From: Adiantum capillus-veneris
Taxonomy: Eukaryota > Streptophyta > Polypodiopsida > Polypodiales > Pteridaceae
Direction of reading: 5' to 3'
DNA length: 64,000 nucleotides
NCBI GenBank assembly: GCA_014529385.2
Contig: CM043954.1
Span: 95,377,247 to 95,441,246 of the forward strand
Shown here one piece after another: positions 60,709 to 64,000 of this stretch (the stretch's first letter is position 1; the number at the start of each line of letters is the position of its first letter). Below the pieces are notes generated by a model. The model searched no databases. It saw nothing but the letters and a program-made list of their open reading frames with translations, and was not told the origin of the DNA. A program made the translations under genes and the position numbers.

Positions 60709-63000
60709 ATGCAAGCTGCGGAGAAGGCCAAGAAGAGGGTATCCCAAAAAGAAAAGCTGCAAGAGCTACCACTATACCAACTGGACCCTAGTTCAGTAAA
60801 TACAGCCAAATCAACCTATCTGTCAAAAGAACAACTTGAGGAGAACAACACAACGGTTTTCGCAGGTAGATTCAAAAGTGAAGAAGGACATTGGGTAGAA
60901 CTACAACTTTTGCTAAAAGAGGTCTACGATGTCGCAACAAGGCCCGAGACAAAAAAAGCTAACAGAAGGCTTGGACTCAGAGAGTTATACGACCAAGAGC
61001 CATTTGGTGTAGATTTTTAGAAAGCTTATGAGCTCCTGTCCACAATCAAGGAAGATGGAACAGCCCAGATTAACTGACCAGCAAGGGCACAAGGTAGAAG
61101 TGGTAATTACGAAAGAAATAGTGGCCGAACCTCTCAAATTGCCGACAGAAGGGATGACCATGAGAGCTAGAGACAGAAAGATAGTAGGTACCTTCACCAA
61201 GGAAACCCCTGCAGCAACCTTCGCTGATCTTATCCAAAAGCAAGTGCAAAAAGTAGCAAGATTATATCATCAACACTTTCACTTTCTAGCAAAGAGACCA
61301 CCAAGGTACACAACACGCAATTATATAGTTGCAACTACATTTACACAAGTGTTCCACAGCCACAAGGGCAACAACAATCAGCCACCATGACGTAGCCAAA
61401 GGATACACAAGAGACTGCAGAAACATCAAGGCAACTAGCACAAAACAAAGATTGTCAATCAAACGACGAAGTGATTGCAAGCTAATAAGTATGCCAAGAA
61501 AATGCAGGACATGACTGAACCACTTTGCTTAGTAGCACTTAGCCGTAGCACAAGGGCCACATAATTAGAGATGGTGATTGACGCACTCCAAGGGGAGTTA
61601 GACGACCGATTAAACGTCATCACTGATCTACAACGGCAAGTGCACGAGTTGAAAGCGAAAGCTCAACACCATCAGCTCGCAAGGGATAAACAGCAGAAAG
61701 AGATGGAGGAGCTCGGTGATTTGCTTACGAAATTGTTAGATGCATGCAAAGCAAAAGATGAACAGCTGCTGACAGAAGTTACAAACAAACTTGTAACTAC
61801 AACCCTGTCAGTTCAGAAGATTCGGGTACAGTTAGATGTAGCAAATGCCTCCCTATAGTACTCAGAGCAAAGAATAAATGATCAAGCAATTTTTCTGTGG
61901 CACATTAGAGAAAATCCCGCAGCGGCCTTGATCAAAGAAACAGACGGGGTCTATAAGTATTAGAGAAAAAGAATAAAGATCTCGAGTTGGAGCTTAAACT
62001 GGAGCAGTCTCAGTGTAGAGACATGGCTTTAATGCGGGTGCAAAGAGAAGACGAGCTACTGAAAGAAATAGTTGAACTTAAAAGGCTCAACCAGCTATTG
62101 AGAGAGGGATGGCCAAACACAAGAAGAGGCAGGCACTTCAGAGCATCCACAGATAGAGATCCCCTTAGTTTCATTTGTTGAGATGGAGACATAGGCAGCA
62201 GACGAGCTAAGTGGCGGGGAGGTATTTCAAGTACACCTAACCTAAACGGATACAGTGCCAATGATCCAGCTCCCAAAGGCTGAGGAAGATGCACTGAAGG
62301 AGAAGATTACACAAGAGGTAGATGAGCTGTGGAAGGCAGCAATGGATTGGGAGCTAAGAGTTCTTCACTCTGTCAACGTTACACAACTCACTCCCAATCA
62401 AATCAATGCACAATGGCACCAAAAATCCCTGCCCTATCCTCTGATTAAGGTGGAGTTACTACAAGTCAAAGAAAGGCTTTACACAGACATGCAAAGCGAG
62501 GGCGTAGATCAAGACCACCCAAAGTGGATGCTGAGTTGGCTGAACAAGAATCCAAAGGTATTTGATTATGTTCACAAGAGCACCTACGGCCCTACAAAAG
62601 GATCCTACTTTCTGTCTTGTACCAAGAGTAAGGACCTGGATAGCACATGAGACACTAACAAAGAAGCGGCCAACTTGGCTGCAACACCCAAGATTGCCTA
62701 CTCCAGCAAAGGGACCACCGGCAGAAGAGTACATGGTGAAAACCCTAACGGGTGCCATGTCCTTCAAAATTCTACCAGATCCATCATGTGCAATGTTATA
62801 CAAAATTTGTCGAATGCTGCTCACCTGCATCAAAGTATTCCATGAGCCAGAGCAAGCCGGAACCCCGTGGATTTCATTCGTCAAGGGTAACAAAGGTTTG
62901 TCACAATGATCTCAAACCTTCCAAAGAAGTGATCTTATGGATTCTACGCCAGATGTATTTTTTTACCTTCTCACAATATGCTGGCATTTGAGGAAGCGTT
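60709..63000 (+). pseudogene. ORF3, right copy: unrecognised retroelement protein
   Basis: Begins with ATG 60,709 (MQAAEKAKKRV) and is open to a TAG at 61,018. Further pieces are at 61,028-61,390 (VEVVITKEIVAEPLKLPTEG, RYTTRNYIVATTF), 61,571-61,858 (coiled coil MVIDALQGELDDRLNVITDL), 61,987-62,181 (helical, RVQREDELLKEIVELKRL) and 62,255-62,910 (VTQLTPNQIN, SLPYPLIKVELLQVKERLY, KKRPTWLQHPRLP, SCAMLYK, LLTCIKVFHEPEQAG). The same order and motifs occur inverted at 50,124-51,960. The intact ancestor would have been about 700 residues. At least three stops and two frameshifts break this copy. The family is unknown to me; I would call it conserved because two diverged elements keep the same residues. 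Confidence 0.7.
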
Positions 63001-63249
63001 CTACACAGGGTTCTTTACTTAGTGAATGAAAATATTTGGGCCAGTGATCACCAACCTGACATCACGATTTGTAGGCTACTCGGCAGTGGAGCTGAAAAAT
63101 AGAGTCACTACGTAGTTCTTGCAAGTGTCAGATAAAGAGAGAAAAATCAGATACCAATAGGCACTAAATGCGCGTAAAAATCGCCTTGCCAGCCCGTCAA
63201 CCTGAAGACTACTTCAGCCCATAAAGTTGTGTCAAGGGACGACACATGC

Positions 63250-63263
63250 GAGGAGGGGGGAAA
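63250..63263 (+). other. polypurine tract of the right ORF3 element
   Basis: GAGGAGGGGGGAAA precedes TGTTAGCAGTG, mirroring the left copy. Confidence 0.75.
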
Positions 63264-64000
63264 TGTTAGCAGTGATAGCCGTTTTTACGGCTCTCATAAA
63301 ATCTTCTAAGAAGCCACTTTACCCCACAAAAACACCCTAGCACAATGACTAGGCTCGCTTTTTTATTGTAAATAGCGTGTGTGCGATTAGGGTTTTTATC
63401 ACATTTTTTTATTAAATCATTGAGCGAGTCATATGACTAGGAGACAAAAAAATGAATTTATAATATTACAGTCCTCTTTACATGTAAATATTATCCATCA
63501 AATAAAGGACCTAAGTATAAAGGGTTTTTTTAAAATTTTCTATATTTATGTAAATATATATTCCTAGGTGTGCGTTATCAAGACTAAGTATGCTAGCTTC
63601 CATTGCGTGTCATTCCTTATACATGTTTTACTATCATTCTATCCCTTAAGCTCTACTCACACAAGCCTTGAAAAAACTTTGTGTGACTTCACCGTAAAAA
63701 TTCACCAATCACCTTATCGGCTCTGTCATATTTTTCCATTCCTCCTAGATAAATATTCACAAGTACATAGGTTTCATCTTCAAATAAATTCCATAAGTCA
63801 CTCAAACTAGAGAATAATTAAGGGTCCCTTCCCTCATGATTTTTCTCCTTTTATTTTTTCACATATATATTTTTAGTTGCCACCATGCATCCCATGTGTC
63901 CATTTCTTCATAAGATCCATGACTACCTAACCTATCTTCTTGACCCACAAATATATATTATATTTGATACTTATCCTATAACATACATGTGTGCAACCTC
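63264..64000 (+). repeat. 3' LTR of the right ORF3 element, runs out of the window
   Basis: Starts TGTTAGCAGTGATAGCC after the polypurine tract. Only the first eight or nine bases agree with the left copy's LTR, so the two LTR families differ while their ORF3 is shared. AT-rich, with several TATA-like stretches (63,535-63,560, 63,950-63,960). The end is beyond 64,000. Confidence 0.6.

Noticed and set aside
49962-63263. A single large inverted-repeat transposon with ORF3 copies as its arms
   Set aside because: Both arms end in polypurine tract plus LTR start, the hallmark of LTR elements, and the LTRs themselves are different; two separate elements fit better.

Overview
This is a gene-poor stretch of nuclear plant DNA made almost entirely of transposable elements, many nested in one another. 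I found no intact host gene, no rRNA or tRNA gene and nothing bacterial. Evidence for a plant: plant-type Ty3 (Tat-like), Copia and CACTA (En/Spm) proteins, GT..AG introns in the CACTA genes, tRNA-primed LTR elements and very heavy (GA)n/(CA)n microsatellites. The style of the Ty3 polymerases and the microsatellite load make me think of a large fern-like or other non-flowering genome, but this is only an impression.

Layout. 1-3.3 kb: two LTR-like arms facing each other as a long inverted repeat around a minisatellite of dyad-symmetric GCATA/TATGC units. 3.5-4.7 kb: repeat fragments. 4,729-14,677: a full-length minus-strand Ty3 element of the Tat type, with 1.53-kb LTRs, CAAC flanks, PBS, polypurine tract, a broken leader ORF, gag-protease, RT with two RNase H domains, and a broken integrase. 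14.7-19.66 kb: three tandem LTR-like units of 1.5-1.75 kb joined at microsatellites, the last followed by an initiator-Met-type primer site and a broken Copia gag.

21.7-35.26 kb: three tandem copies of a non-coding macrorepeat of about 4 kb. Copy 1 carries a 173-bp MITE with 8-bp target duplication (copies 2 and 3 have the empty site). Copy 3 carries a 2.9-kb element with 156-bp LTRs and no coding capacity. 35,280-49,049: a non-autonomous minus-strand LTR element with only a gag gene (TR-GAG type). Its gag is split by a 7.7-kb CACTA transposon (38,332-46,052) with TIRs, CAC target duplication, a spliced tnp2 gene, a second spliced gene and a perfect 50-bp-arm hairpin.

49.1-64 kb: two inverted copies of an unrecognised coiled-coil ORF (called ORF3 here), each ending in a polypurine tract and LTR start. 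The left copy is on minus and the right copy on plus. Between them lies a decayed plus-strand Ty3 protease-RT-RNase H-integrase region, followed by an unusual second retropepsin-like segment.

The genes do not form a host pathway. Most are decayed, and both Ty3 integrases carry Asn at the second catalytic Asp. The CACTA and the Tat element are the least damaged. The best candidates for something undescribed are the conserved ORF3, the retropepsin-like segment after integrase, the gag-only element, the short-LTR element with a 2.6-kb non-coding interior, and the 4-kb tandem repeat.
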